Shown here: positions 39,219-48,748 of the stretch, one piece after another | How the letters are laid out: every line of letters starts with the position of its first letter | How positions within the stretch are numbered: the first letter of the stretch is position 1 | Assembly (NCBI RefSeq): GCF_036010485.1 | Contig: NZ_CP108568.1 | Coordinates: forward strand, 2,130,001 to 2,194,000 | Direction: 5' to 3' | Length of the DNA: 64,000 bases | Source of the DNA: Streptomyces sp. NBC_01198 | Lineage (GTDB): Bacteria > Actinomycetota > Actinomycetes > Streptomycetales > Streptomycetaceae | Notes under the pieces: model-generated | Told to the model about the DNA's origin: nothing | Databases searched by the model: none | Seen by the model: only the letters and a program-made list of their open reading frames with translations | Position numbers and translations under genes: made by a program

Positions 39219-42200
39219 TCAGACCTGGCGGCAGAGGCGGTGGCGGGCGCTGGGGCCGAGCAGCGGATCCCAGGTCGCGGTGTCGGTGAGCCAGCTGAGC
39301 AGGAGGCCGGCGAAGTCAGGTGTGGCGGCGGCGAGTTCGACGATGCGGCGGTCGAAGCGGGCAGCGCCCTCGGGGGTGCGGCCGAGGAGCAGGGCGAGGC
39401 GGCGGACCAGCTCGTGGGTCAGCGGCGGCGGGCGGCGGCCGGCCCCGTCGGCCGCGGCGGTCAGCAGGGCGTCCAGGACGTCGGGGTCGCGTTCGCTCTC
39501 CAGGGCCGCGTCCAGCAGTTCCTGGCGCAGCGGCCGGGACAGGTGGCTCCCGGGGGCGGCGAGCACCGCAAGCAGGGCGCTGCGGACGGCCGGCGGGTGG
39601 TCGCGCAGCAGCGCGGTGGTCAGCGGCAGGACGACCGCCCGCACCCCGGGGCCCTGTTCGAGCCGCAGGTCGAGGAAGCGGGCGACGGCCGCCGCGCCCG
39701 CCGGGCGGTGCCGCAGGTGGTCCTGGACCAGTGCCGCGGTCCTGCGGGCGAGCGCCGGAGCGGTGACGGCGGCCATCTCCGCGAGCAGGTCGGCGTCGTC
39801 CTCGCCGGGCTCCGCGGACCGCAGCCGGGCCTGGAAGGCGGCGAGCACCGGCTCGGGGTGCGTGGCCAGCGCTGCGCCGAGCGCGCCGGCCAGCAGCCGT
39901 GGGTCGCCCGCGGCGAACCGGTCGAGCGCGGCGGGCAGATGGCGGGCCCGGGTGGCGGGGTCGCGGACGAGCATGCCCAGGGCGGCGCCGTGCAGCGAGC
40001 AGTCGCCGGGGCGGGCGAGGATGGCGAGGGCGGCGTAACGGAGCAGTTCGCGGTCGGCGTCGGAGCGGGCGGCCAGCGCGGCGCGCGGGCCGTAGGCGGC
40101 GGCCGCCACATGCCGGCCGGGGCGCGGGTCGTGCGCCCAGCGGTCGACGGCCCGGCAGAGGGCTGACGGCTCGTCCTCCACGAGTGCTGCGAGCAGTTCG
40201 TCGGCGCCCGGGTGCGCCGCGGCGACCAGAGCCTCCGTCAGGTCGTCCAGGGCGAGCCCGCGGTGGGTGTGCAAGAGAGCCTGCGCGGCCGATGCGACGG
40301 TCAGCCGTGGCCCGTCCAGACCCGGCGGGGCCTGGAGCGGCCGGTCGTCGTCGAACCACCCGCAGATGGCGGGCAGCACCTCGGCCGGGGAGTCGCACAG
40401 CAAGTCGGCGACGGCGGCCAGGAAGCGGTCGGCGCGGTCCGGCAAGCCGGGCGGCCCGTCGGCGGGCAGCAGCAGCCGGAGCAAGTCGAGCCGCTCGGTG
40501 ACCGGCAGGCGCACCCGGCGCCAGAACCACGGCCCGAAGTCGCCGAGGCCGGCCATCCCCTCCGGGGTGAAGCCGCCGCGCTCCACCGCCCGCACGGCGG
40601 TCCTCTCGGCGAGGTCGCGCAGCACCTCGCGGCAGACCGTCGCGTCCGGCAGCCGCAGCAAGACCTCGCGCAGCAGGTGCGCCGCCCACCACAGCGCGTC
40701 GCCGCGCCGCTCGGCCGGTCCCGGCAGGGCGGGGCGCCCGGCCACCGACACACCGCGCGGCCAGCCGCCGTCGTCCGGCTCGTGCTGCCGCATCGCACCG
40801 GGTGCGGCGTCGGGGCGGGCGGCCCTGCGCGTGCGGGGGTTGGGCACCGTGTCGGCGTCCAGGTCCGCCGGGGGCGGCGGCGGTGCGGGCGCCTTGCGCG
40901 GAGTGCAGCGGGTGGGCGGCGGCGTCCTGTGGTCCAGCGCCTGGGCCAGCTCCGCCAGGTGCCGCGCCAGGACGTCGGGCCGCGCCAGCAGCAGCGCCTG
41001 GACGACGGGACCCGCGCGGTGCCGGGGCACCGGCAGCGAACGCGGCCCCGCCGGGGCGACCGGCGGCGCCTCGGGTACGGGGGGCGGCTGCCCGGCGCGC
41101 GCGGCAGGGCGGGACGGCAGCCGTACGGGCGCGTCGGCCGAGCCCGCGGCCGGTACGGCGAACCAGCGGTGGACCAGCGCGTGCAGCGCCGCCCCGAGGT
41201 CCAGGTGCATGGCCTGCAACCAGTCGGCGGCCTCCTCGTGGGCGAAGCGGTAGCCCGCGCCCGCGGGGACGAGCAGGCCTTCGGTCAGTACCGCGGACGC
41301 CCAGCCCGTACGCCACGGGAAGAGCTCCTCGAAGGCCTCCCGGTCCAGCTCGCCCTGGCCAGGACCGAGGCAGCGGCGGGCCGCCTCGTGCACCTGGCCG
41401 GTGACCCGGGCCGCCAGCCGTCGCACCCCGGTGCCGCGCACCGGCGGTTCTGCGGCTGCTGCCAGCCGCACGGCGATCCGCAGGCACACCAGGTCCAGAT
41501 GCGCGGCGAAGACCTCCACCCGTGACGGAGTCCCGTCCACGCCCCCCGGTACGGCCGCGCGCACCTCCGAGAGCAGCCGCAGTGCCAGCGGATGCGCCTC
41601 GTCGGTACTGCCGAGCGCGCCTTCGGGCACGCCGTACCGCTCCCGTGCCGCCGCGGCCTGCGCCGCGTCCAGGTCGCCGAGGCGCACGCACGGCGGCATC
41701 TGCTGCCCACCGTCCCCGTGCGGTCCGGCCGCCGGTCCGTGCAGCAGCGCGGCGGGCAGCAACCGTCCCGCCTGGTCCCAGAACTCCGGCCGGCAGGCGA
41801 CGACCAGCCGGGCCGCACCCGCGCGCAGCCAGCTCGCGGTGCCCGCGGTCCAGTCCGGAAGGGCGTGGGCGAGGACCGGGGGCATCTCCTCGGGGGCGTC
41901 GAGCACGATCAGCAGCGGGCGCCCGGCGGCCCGCGCGAGGCCGGCGATGGCGTCGGGCGAGGCGTAGAGCGGCTCGGCGGTGGTGGCGGCGCCGACGATA
42001 CGGGCCGCGGTGCGCAGCGAGCGCTCCACCGCGTCCTTGATGCCGCCGTCGGCGGGGCGCAGCTCCGCGCCGCGCAGCCACACGGTGGGCGCGGGCAGCG
42101 CGCCGCGGGAACGGCGGGCGGCGAGCCGGGCCAGCTCGGTGCTGCGCCCGGTGCCCGGCTCGCCGACCAGGCCGAGGATCAGCGGGGCGCGCTCGTCGCG

Positions 42201-42968
42201 CGCGGCGAGGAAGCCCCGTAGGGCGTCGGCCACCTCAGGCCGGGTGACCGGCTCGCGCCATTCGGCGGGGCCGGACGCGGTGCCGACGGAGGTCGCGGCG
42301 AGCTGGAGCGCGCCCGCGAGGTTCAGGTGCGGGCCGAAGCCGGGCACGGTCGCGGCGTTGCGCGCCAGCAGGTCGGCGAGCGGGCGCGGGGCCCCGGCCG
42401 GGCGCAGCGGCAGCGCGAAGCCGGCCGCCCGGTGCCCGGCGTGCAGGGCCGTCGCGACGACGCCGAGCACCGCGCCGGTCAGCGCGTCGATCACCGGCGC
42501 GCCGGACGCCTGTGGCGGGACGCGGCTCAGGTCGGTGCCGTCCAGGGCGAGTTCGTAGACGTCCTCCAGCAGGTGAAAGCGGTCGGTCGCGGTGTACGTC
42601 ACCGTGGCGGTGCCCAGCACCGAGCCCTCGGTACGCTGCGGCAGCCGCACCCGTATCCGCCGGTCGGGGTGCGCGGGGCCGCCGGGCGCCACCGGGAGCG
42701 GCGGAACGGCCAGCCCCTCGGTGGCCACCAGGGCCAGGCCCTGCTCGGGGAGCGGGGTGATGGCGGCGGCCTCGACCAGGCACAACTGCCCCCCGGGGGC
42801 GTGCAGGACGAGGCGGGCGAGGCCGTCGACGGCCTCGTGGCTGGTCACCATCGTGCCGTCGGCGTCGGCGAGGAAGCCGGTGCCGCGGGGGCGGCCTGCG
42901 AGGTCGCACACCCGGACGAGTACGTCGTCCGGTCCGTTCCCCGCCGCGCCCCGTGTCGCCGACGCCAT
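39219..42968 (-). CDS. Degenerate trypsin-like / STAND-type ATPase protein
   Basis: A 1249-aa protein. Residues 16-180 look like a trypsin-fold domain (GTGFLADADGTMVTSHEAVDG, later ASGAPVID). The catalytic set is damaged: Ser S155 is present, the Asp position reads GLALV (G77), and the His (H44) is offset. A P-loop NTPase follows: GEPGTGRST with Arg (R275) where Walker A has Lys, LLIVLDAPEE as Walker B, and VVACRPEFWDQ, as in STAND/NACHT proteins. The last ~550 residues are Ala/Leu-rich helical repeats (HEAT-like). It starts at ATG 42968 behind GGAGGGGG. It sits between truB and ribF, in a housekeeping block. Confidence 0.75.
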   Translation of the reverse strand: MASATRGAAGNGPDDVLVRVCDLAGRPRGTGFLADADGTMVTSHEAVDGLARLVLHAPGGQLCLVEAAAITPLPEQGLALVATEGLAVPPLPVAPGGPAHPDRRIRVRLPQRTEGSVLGTATVTYTATDRFHLLEDVYELALDGTDLSRVPPQASGAPVIDALTGAVLGVVATALHAGHRAAGFALPLRPAGAPRPLADLLARNAATVPGFGPHLNLAGALQLAATSVGTASGPAEWREPVTRPEVADALRGFLAARDERAPLILGLVGEPGTGRSTELARLAARRSRGALPAPTVWLRGAELRPADGGIKDAVERSLRTAARIVGAATTAEPLYASPDAIAGLARAAGRPLLIVLDAPEEMPPVLAHALPDWTAGTASWLRAGAARLVVACRPEFWDQAGRLLPAALLHGPAAGPHGDGGQQMPPCVRLGDLDAAQAAAARERYGVPEGALGSTDEAHPLALRLLSEVRAAVPGGVDGTPSRVEVFAAHLDLVCLRIAVRLAAAAEPPVRGTGVRRLAARVTGQVHEAARRCLGPGQGELDREAFEELFPWRTGWASAVLTEGLLVPAGAGYRFAHEEAADWLQAMHLDLGAALHALVHRWFAVPAAGSADAPVRLPSRPAARAGQPPPVPEAPPVAPAGPRSLPVPRHRAGPVVQALLLARPDVLARHLAELAQALDHRTPPPTRCTPRKAPAPPPPPADLDADTVPNPRTRRAARPDAAPGAMRQHEPDDGGWPRGVSVAGRPALPGPAERRGDALWWAAHLLREVLLRLPDATVCREVLRDLAERTAVRAVERGGFTPEGMAGLGDFGPWFWRRVRLPVTERLDLLRLLLPADGPPGLPDRADRFLAAVADLLCDSPAEVLPAICGWFDDDRPLQAPPGLDGPRLTVASAAQALLHTHRGLALDDLTEALVAAAHPGADELLAALVEDEPSALCRAVDRWAHDPRPGRHVAAAAYGPRAALAARSDADRELLRYAALAILARPGDCSLHGAALGMLVRDPATRARHLPAALDRFAAGDPRLLAGALGAALATHPEPVLAAFQARLRSAEPGEDDADLLAEMAAVTAPALARRTAALVQDHLRHRPAGAAAVARFLDLRLEQGPGVRAVVLPLTTALLRDHPPAVRSALLAVLAAPGSHLSRPLRQELLDAALESERDPDVLDALLTAAADGAGRRPPPLTHELVRRLALLLGRTPEGAARFDRRIVELAAATPDFAGLLLSWLTDTATWDPLLGPSARHRLCRQV

Positions 42969-43133
42969 CCGGGCACCCCCTCCCGTTGCCGCGCCCAATT
43001 CGTCCCGCTTCGACGGTAGTGTGCGCATGCGTCTTTTGGGGCGGGTGAGGTCGGAAGGCGCCCCTTCCGCGCCCGGCCTTCACGCCGAGCGCCCCGCCAC
43101 CCGGGTGAACATCGCTAGCGCGCGCCTTTTTTG

Positions 43134-43208
43134 GGGGTGCCACTTGCGGTGGCCTCGCTGCCCTCCCCCGGCGGGGGGCGGGCGAAAGACCACCGCAAGT
43201 GGCACCCC
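43134..43208. repeat. 75-bp element with perfect 19-bp inverted arms
   Basis: Left arm GGGGTGCCACTTGCGGTGG (43134-43152) and right arm 43190-43208 are exact inverted copies. The 37-bp centre has its own CCCCC-GGC-GGGGG stem. It begins 13 nt after the truB stop. The T-run (six T) lies before the left arm on the plus strand, so on the truB strand the stem is followed by A's, not U's. It is either an unusual terminator or a mobile palindromic repeat. Confidence 0.75.
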
Positions 43209-43221
43209 TGGCAGGGGCAGG

Positions 43222-44115
43222 TCAGGAAGGGAAGCCGGCGACGATGCGGGCCTGGCCCGCGGTGGGCTCGATCAGGGCCAGCAGGCGGCCGTCTGGGCCG
43301 AAGACGGCGTGCGGGACCGGGGCGAGCTCCGGGGTGCGGATGCGCACCCCGTGGCCGAGGAGTTCGGCCTGCTCCGCGTCGACGTCCCAGCGGGGGAAGG
43401 CCGCCGCGGCGGCGTCCTCGATGGGGAGGACGCCGAAGTCGCCGTCGAGTTGTTCCAGGGTGCGCGCCCCCGCCAGGTCGTAGGGGCCGACCCGGGTGCG
43501 GCGCAGTGCCGTGAGGTGGCCGCCGACGCCGAGGCCGGCGCCGAGGTCGCGGGCCAGTGCCCGGATGTACGTACCTGAGGAGCAGACCACGGTGACGTCG
43601 AGGTCGAGGGCGCCGTCGGCCGGACGGACGTCCTGGACGGTGAAGGACGAGACCGTCACCGGGCGCGCGGGGAGCTCGAAGTCCTCGCCCTCCCGCACCC
43701 GGGTGTAGGACCGCACGCCGTTGACCTTGATCGCGCTGACCTTCGAGGGCACCTGCTGGATCGGCCCGGTCAGCGACGCGATCCCGGCGTCGACGGCCTC
43801 CCTGGTGACCGCGGCGACCGCGGCGGGCGGCGCCGACGCGGTGACGTCGCCCTCGGCGTCGTCAGTGACGGTGGTCTGGCCGAGCCGGATGGTGGCGGCG
43901 TACTCCTTCTCGGTGAGCGCGAGATGACCGAGCAGCCTGGTGGCCTTCTCCACGCCGATGATCAGGACGCCGGTCGCCATCGGGTCGAGCGTGCCGGCGT
44001 GGCCGACCCGCCGGGTGCCCGCCAGCCGGCGCATGCGGGAGACGACGCCGTGCGAGGTGAGACCTCCGGGCTTGTCGACGACGACCAGCCCGGAGGAGGA
44101 AGCGGTGCGGGTCAT
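43222..44115 (-). CDS. truB: tRNA pseudouridine-55 synthase
   Basis: TruB converts U55 of the tRNA T-loop to pseudouridine. The 297-aa product has the catalytic Asp D44 in [25 protein letters not shown] lies near the N-terminus, and [13 protein letters not shown] and [14 protein letters not shown] further on. A C-terminal PUA-like part follows ([14 protein letters not shown]). The start ATG 44115 overlaps the rbfA stop by 4 nt. It is followed by the 75-bp inverted-repeat element. Confidence 0.96.
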   Translation of the reverse strand: MTRTASSSGLVVVDKPGGLTSHGVVSRMRRLAGTRRVGHAGTLDPMATGVLIIGVEKATRLLGHLALTEKEYAATIRLGQTTVTDDAEGDVTASAPPAAVAAVTREAVDAGIASLTGPIQQVPSKVSAIKVNGVRSYTRVREGEDFELPARPVTVSSFTVQDVRPADGALDLDVTVVCSSGTYIRALARDLGAGLGVGGHLTALRRTRVGPYDLAGARTLEQLDGDFGVLPIEDAAAAAFPRWDVDAEQAELLGHGVRIRTPELAPVPHAVFGPDGRLLALIEPTAGQARIVAGFPS

Positions 44116-44612
44116 GCCGGCGACGTACCGCCCTCGGGGCGGGAGCCGCCGTCGGGCTCCGGGCCGTCGTCGCCGTCGAGGTCCTCGTCCTCGTCGGCCG
44201 GCTTGCGGTACGGGTCGGCGTCCCCGGCGTACTGCGCGTCCGTGGCGGCCTTGCGGACCTCCTCGTCGGCGGCGCGGGCCTTGGCCAGCAGATCGTCTAT
44301 CGTCTTCGCGTTGTCCGGCAGGGCGTCCGCCACGAAGGCCAGGCTGGGGGTGAAGCGCACCCCGGTCTGCCGGCCGACCTCGGAGCGGAGCACGCCCTTG
44401 GCGCTCTCCAGCGCGGCGGCGGAGGCCGCCCGCTCCTCGTCGTCGCCGTAGACCGTGTAGAAGACCGTCGCCTCCCGCAGATCGCCGGTCACCCGGGTGT
44501 CGGTGATCGTCACATACCCCAGCCGCGGGTCCTTGATCCGCCGCTGCAGGGTCTCCGCGACCACGACCCGGATGCGGTCGGCCAGCTTGCGCGCCCGCGC
44601 GGTGTCGGTCAT
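44112..44612 (-). CDS. rbfA: Ribosome-binding factor A
   Basis: RbfA assists late 16S rRNA maturation in the 30S subunit. The 166-aa product has the KH-like core ([26 protein letters not shown] as two blocks, then [11 protein letters not shown] and [11 protein letters not shown]). An acidic, Asp/Glu/Pro-rich tail of about 50 residues follows, longer than in E. coli. It is coupled to truB through an ATGA overlap and preceded by the DUF503 gene, the standard infB-ylxP-rbfA-truB order. Confidence 0.95.
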   Translation of the reverse strand: MTDTARARKLADRIRVVVAETLQRRIKDPRLGYVTITDTRVTGDLREATVFYTVYGDDEERAASAAALESAKGVLRSEVGRQTGVRFTPSLAFVADALPDNAKTIDDLLAKARAADEEVRKAATDAQYAGDADPYRKPADEDEDLDGDDGPEPDGGSRPEGGTSPA

Positions 44613-44663
44613 CGTCTTCTTCTCTCTGTGTCCTTGGTCGTTCTGTGTCCGGGGTCGTTCGTC

Positions 44664-44957
44664 TCAGTCGTCGTCGCCGTGGATGCGCTGCCGTGCGGAC
44701 AGCAGTTCCACTTCGGGACGGGCGATCATCCAGCGTTCGCACCGGTCGAGTACGTCCTTGAGGTGCCCGAGCTCTCCCGACACCACCGCGATTGCGATCT
44801 CCGCCCTGCGATAGAGGTCCTGTTCCCCGGTCTCCGCCACGCTCACCCCGAACTTCCGGTGCAGCTCGGCGACGATCGGACGGACCACGGACCGCTTCTC
44901 CTTCAGGGACCGTACGTCACCCAGGAGCAGGTCGAAGCACAACGTGCCTGCATACAT
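44664..44957 (-). CDS. ylxP: DUF503 (YlxP-like) protein
   Basis: This 97-aa protein starts MYAGTLCFDLLLGDVRSLKEKRSVVRP, the characteristic DUF503 opening. The fold is ferredoxin-like by family, and a link to ribosome assembly is suggested by its constant place between infB and rbfA. There is no Shine-Dalgarno. TACCGT lies 7 nt before the ATG, suggesting a leaderless transcript started after the infB terminator. Confidence 0.9.
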   Translation of the reverse strand: MYAGTLCFDLLLGDVRSLKEKRSVVRPIVAELHRKFGVSVAETGEQDLYRRAEIAIAVVSGELGHLKDVLDRCERWMIARPEVELLSARQRIHGDDD

Positions 44958-44964
44958 GGGTACG

Positions 44965-44970
44965 ACGGTA
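44965..44970 (-). promoter_or_regulatory. Candidate leaderless -10 for ylxP-rbfA-truB
   Basis: TACCGT (TANNNT) on the minus strand lies 7 nt before the ylxP start. It would restart transcription below the strong infB terminator at 45037-45076. No clear -35 is seen. Confidence 0.35.
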
Positions 44971-45036
44971 CAGGCGACGGCCGGGGCCGATCGACGGGAT
45001 TTTCCCCGCCGGCCGACCCCGGCCCGGAACCTGCGC

Positions 45037-45076
45037 CCGGCCGTACCGCACGCCACAGGGCGTGCGGTACGGCCGG
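45037..45076 (-). terminator. infB terminator hairpin
   Basis: A perfect 18-bp stem (45037-45054 with 45059-45076) carries a 4-nt ACAG loop, starting 9 nt after the infB stop. It is one of the strongest hairpins in the window. There is no U-tract. Confidence 0.75.
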
Positions 45077-45085
45077 ACTGCGGCG

Positions 45086-48000
45086 TCAGCCGCGCGGCTT
45101 CTCGCGCATCTCGTACGTCGCGATGACGTCGTCGATCTTGATGTCGTTGTAGTTACCGAGGTTGATACCGCCCTCGTAACCTTCACGGATCTCGGTGACG
45201 TCGTCCTTGAAGCGGCGCAGCCCCTCGATGTTGAGGTTCTCCGCGATGACCTTGCCGTCGCGGAGCAGCCGGGCCTTGGTGTTGCGCCTGACCTCGCCGG
45301 AGCGGACCAGCACACCGGCGATGTTGCCGAGCTTGGAGGAGCGGAAGACCTCGCGGATCTCCGCGGTGCCCAGCTCGACCTCCTCGTACTCCGGCTTGAG
45401 CATGCCCTTGAGCGCGGCTTCGATCTCCTCGATGGCCTGGTAGATCACCGAGTAGTAGCGGACGTCCACACCTTCGCGCTCGGCCATCTGCGCGGCACGG
45501 CCGGCCGCGCGGACGTTGAAGCCGATGACGATGGCGTCGGAGCCGGTCGCCAGGTCGATGTCCGACTCGGTGACCGCACCCACACCGCGGTGCAGGACGC
45601 GGATGTCGACCTCGTCGCCGACGTCGAGCTGGAGCAGCGAGGACTCGAGGGCCTCCACCGAACCGGACGCGTCGCCCTTGATGATGAGGTTGAGTTCCTG
45701 CACCAGACCGGCCTTGAGCGCCTCGTCCAGATTCTCCAGGGAGAACCGCACACCCTTGCGGGCGAAGCGGACGTTGCGCTCGCGGGCGGCCCGCTTCTCG
45801 GCGATCTGACGGGCCGTGCGGTCCTCGTCGACGACCAGGAAGTTGTCGCCGGCGCCGGGCACGTTGGTCAGACCGAGGACGAGCACCGGAGTCGACGGGG
45901 TCGCCTCCTCCACGTTCTCGCCCTTGTCGTCCAGCATGGCGCGGACGCGGCCGTAGGCGTCGCCGACGACCATGGTGTCGCCGACCCGCAGGGTGCCGCG
46001 CTGGACCAGGACGGTCGCCACGGCGCCGCGTCCCTTGTCCAGGTGGGCCTCGATCGCGATGCCCTGTGCGTCCTGCTCAGGGTTGGCGCGCAGGTCGAGC
46101 GAGGCGTCCGCGGTGAGGATCACCGCTTCGAGCAGGCTGTCGATGTTCAGACCCTGCTTGGCGGAGATGTCGACGAACATGGTGTCGCCGCCGTACTCCT
46201 CGGCCACCAGCCCGAACTCGGTGAGCTGGCCGCGCACCTTGGTCGGGTCGGCGCCCTCGACGTCGATCTTGTTGACCGCGACCACGATCGGCACCTCGGC
46301 CGCCTTGGCGTGGTTCAGCGCCTCGATCGTCTGCGGCATCACACCGTCGTTGGCCGCGACCACCAGGATCGCGATGTCGGTGGACTTCGCACCACGGGCA
46401 CGCATGGCGGTGAACGCCTCGTGACCGGGGGTGTCGATGAAGGTGATCCTGCGCTCTTCACCGTTGACGTCGGTGGCGACCTGGTAGGCGCCGATGTGCT
46501 GGGTGATGCCGCCGGCCTCGCCCGCGACCACGTTGGTCTTGCGGATCGCGTCGAGCAGGCGGGTCTTGCCGTGGTCGACGTGACCCATGACAGTGACGAC
46601 CGGCGGGCGCGGCTGCAGTGCGTCCTCGCCGCCCTCGTCCTCGCCGAACTCGATGTCGAAGGACTCGAGCAGCTCGCGGTCCTCCTCCTCCGGGCTGACG
46701 ATCTCCAGCACGTAGTTCATCTCGCCGGCCAGCAGCTCCAGGGTGGAGTCGGAGACCGACTGGGTGGCCGTGACCATCTCACCGAGGTTGAGCATCACCT
46801 GGACGAGCGACGCCGGGTTGGCGTTGATCTTCTCGGCGAAGTCGGTGAGCGAGGCACCGCGCGACAGGCGCACGGTCTGGCCGTTGCCGCGGGGCAGCAG
46901 CACGCCGCCCACGGACGGGGCCTGCATGGCCTCGTACTCCTGGCGCCGCTGGCGCTTGCTCTTACGGCCGCGCGCCGGACGTCCGCCCGGGCCGCGACCG
47001 AACGCGCCCTGCGTGCCGCCACGGCCGCCCGGACCACCGGGACGACCGCCGAAGCCGCCGGGACGGGGACCGAAGCCGCCGCCACCGCCGGGAGCACCGC
47101 CACCGGGACGCGGGCCACCGAAGCCGCCACCGCCGCCACCGGGACGACCGCCGCCGCCGGGACCCGCGGGGCGTCCGGCGAAGCCGCCGCCGCCACCGCC
47201 GGGACGACCGCCGGGACCGCCGCCGGGACGACCGCCGGGACCGCCGGTGCGGCCGCCGGGACCGCCACCCGGGCGACCGCCCGGGGAGGGGGCGGGACGC
47301 TGCGGCATCATGCCCGGGTTCGGGCGCGGCCCCGCGGACTGCGGACGGGGCATGCCGCCCGGCGAGGGACGGGCACCGCCCGCACCGCCGGGACCGCCCT
47401 GGCCGCCGCCGGGACGCGGAGCACCGCCGGGACGCGGAGCGCCGCCACCGGGACCCGCGGGACGCGGGGCACCGCCCTGGCCACCGCCGGGACGCGGCGC
47501 GCCACCGGGGCGCGGCATGCCGGTGGAGCCGGACGTGAAGGGGTTGTTGCCGGGACGCGGGCCCGCGGGCCGTGCGCCGCCGGGACGTGCGGCGCCACCC
47601 TGGCCGGGCGCGGGGCGCCCGCCCTGGCGGGGGCCGCCGTCACGCTGGCCTGCGTCGCGCTGGCCGCCGTCACGCTGACCGCCGGCCGGGGCCGGGCGGG
47701 CGGGACGGGGACCGGGGGTGGCGGCGCCGGGCCTGGACGGCTGGCTCGCCGGGGGTGCGGCGGGCGGCGCCTGGAAGTCCGCGGCCGGCACGGGTGCGGC
47801 GGGGGCGGGCTTGGGCGCGGCCGGGGCCGGCTTGGGTGCCGCGGGGCCCGGGCGCGGGCCGGGCGCCGGCGCGGAGCCGGTGCTCGGCGCGGCGGGGGCC
47901 GCCGGGGTGACGGGGCCGCCGGCTGCCGGCTTGGGGGCCGGGGCAGCAGGACGGGCCGGCGCACCCGGGGTGGGGGCCGGCCTGGCGGGGGCGCTCTTAC

Positions 48001-48202
48001 GGGGTGCCGCAGGCTTCGCAGCGGACTTGCCGTTGCCGCCGGCCGGTCCCTGGAACGCGTCGGTCAACTTGCGGACTACCGGCGCCTCGATCGTCGAGGA
48101 CGCCGAACGGACGAATTCGCCGAGTTCTTGGAGCTTGGCCATGACGACCTTGCTCTCGACTCCCATCTCTTTGGCGAGTTCGTATACCCGGACCTTAGCC
48201 AC
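45086..48202 (-). CDS. infB: Translation initiation factor IF-2
   Basis: IF-2 is the GTPase that places initiator tRNA on the ribosome. The 1038-aa product has an N-terminal IF2N domain ([19 protein letters not shown]). A long Ala/Pro then Gly/Pro/Arg-rich linker runs from about residue 55 to 405, with repeated [12 protein letters not shown] units. A second IF2N-like block and the G domain follow, with P-loop GHVDHGKT (K546), DTPGHEAF and NKID. Domains II-IV complete it. The start is GTG 48202 with AAAGGAG 4 nt upstream. The leader carries three chained mini-ORFs and a hairpin (48216-48291). Confidence 0.97.
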   Translation of the reverse strand: MAKVRVYELAKEMGVESKVVMAKLQELGEFVRSASSTIEAPVVRKLTDAFQGPAGGNGKSAAKPAAPRKSAPARPAPTPGAPARPAAPAPKPAAGGPVTPAAPAAPSTGSAPAPGPRPGPAAPKPAPAAPKPAPAAPVPAADFQAPPAAPPASQPSRPGAATPGPRPARPAPAGGQRDGGQRDAGQRDGGPRQGGRPAPGQGGAARPGGARPAGPRPGNNPFTSGSTGMPRPGGAPRPGGGQGGAPRPAGPGGGAPRPGGAPRPGGGQGGPGGAGGARPSPGGMPRPQSAGPRPNPGMMPQRPAPSPGGRPGGGPGGRTGGPGGRPGGGPGGRPGGGGGGFAGRPAGPGGGGRPGGGGGGFGGPRPGGGAPGGGGGFGPRPGGFGGRPGGPGGRGGTQGAFGRGPGGRPARGRKSKRQRRQEYEAMQAPSVGGVLLPRGNGQTVRLSRGASLTDFAEKINANPASLVQVMLNLGEMVTATQSVSDSTLELLAGEMNYVLEIVSPEEEDRELLESFDIEFGEDEGGEDALQPRPPVVTVMGHVDHGKTRLLDAIRKTNVVAGEAGGITQHIGAYQVATDVNGEERRITFIDTPGHEAFTAMRARGAKSTDIAILVVAANDGVMPQTIEALNHAKAAEVPIVVAVNKIDVEGADPTKVRGQLTEFGLVAEEYGGDTMFVDISAKQGLNIDSLLEAVILTADASLDLRANPEQDAQGIAIEAHLDKGRGAVATVLVQRGTLRVGDTMVVGDAYGRVRAMLDDKGENVEEATPSTPVLVLGLTNVPGAGDNFLVVDEDRTARQIAEKRAARERNVRFARKGVRFSLENLDEALKAGLVQELNLIIKGDASGSVEALESSLLQLDVGDEVDIRVLHRGVGAVTESDIDLATGSDAIVIGFNVRAAGRAAQMAEREGVDVRYYSVIYQAIEEIEAALKGMLKPEYEEVELGTAEIREVFRSSKLGNIAGVLVRSGEVRRNTKARLLRDGKVIAENLNIEGLRRFKDDVTEIREGYEGGINLGNYNDIKIDDVIATYEMREKPRG

Positions 48203-48215
48203 TTCGCTCCTTTTA

Positions 48216-48241
48216 GGTCCGGGGTGATCGTCCGCCGGACC
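48216..48241 (-). promoter_or_regulatory. Hairpin just before the infB ribosome-binding site
   Basis: GGTCCG (48216-48221) and CGGACC (48236-48241) form a stem that ends 4 nt before the AAAGGAG Shine-Dalgarno. It could stall or gate ribosome access. It lies right after the third mini-ORF of the leader. Confidence 0.45.
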
Positions 48242-48245
48242 GTCG

Positions 48246-48288
48246 CTACTTCATGGGCGTACTCATCGCGTACTCATCGAGTGCTCAT
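48246..48288 (-). other. Three overlapping mini-ORFs in the infB leader
   Basis: On the minus strand three tiny frames follow each other through ATGA overlaps: 48288-48274 (MSTR, stop), 48277-48263 (MSTR, stop) and 48266-48246 (MSTPMK, stop). They are built on an 11-bp tandem unit (48259-48291). They end 43 nt before the infB start. The chained overlaps suggest translated leader peptides rather than chance, but I see no strong Shine-Dalgarno before the first. Confidence 0.5.
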
Positions 48289-48365
48289 CGCAATCTCGAC
48301 CTACTTCCATCTCGCGAGGTACCTGATCGCACGGGGTGACCCGTGGCGTACTTCTTGTTGCCTTC

Positions 48366-48647
48366 TTACGGGGCTGCCTGCTGCTCGACAAACCGGCGCA
48401 GCTCCGCGGTATCGGGCGCCACCGGGCCTCGGAAGGCCCGGGCGAACGCCCGGCGGCGGACCGCCAGGTCAAGGCAGGCAAGGGCGGGATGCACATATGC
48501 ACCCCGACCGGGCAGCGTACCGCGATGATCGGGAACGCACGCGTCCCCGTCCACCACCACACGCAGCAGTTCGTTCTTGGCCGCTCGCTGACGACAGCCG
48601 ACGCACGTACGCTCCGGGCATGCTGATGACAGCGTCCGACCAGACAC
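48366..48647 (-). CDS. ylxR: YlxR family RNA-binding protein
   Basis: This 93-aa DUF448 protein has the signature ERTCVGCRQRAAKNELLRVV, followed by GRGAYVHPALACLDLAVRRRAFARAF. Family members bind RNA, and in Bacillus YlxR is a nucleoid-associated regulator. It lies between nusA and infB, its constant position. The start is GTG 48647 with GGGGAGG about 11 nt upstream. The 163 bp down to infB hold its leader. Confidence 0.9.
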   Translation of the reverse strand: MSGRTLSSACPERTCVGCRQRAAKNELLRVVVDGDACVPDHRGTLPGRGAYVHPALACLDLAVRRRAFARAFRGPVAPDTAELRRFVEQQAAP

Positions 48648-48748
48648 TCTTCAGTCTACCTCCCCGCACGGACCTCACTCCTTCGAGTGTGCCGACGCAC
48701 GGTTGTTCGTTCACGGCAGCCGGGGATTCGGCCACGCGTGGTCCGGTT

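Noticed and set aside
39316..42081. A 921-codon frame on the same strand as the trypsin/STAND-like gene, in another reading frame
   Set aside because: R/A/G-rich composition, no domain, and overlap with a frame carrying recognisable P-loop and trypsin-like blocks.
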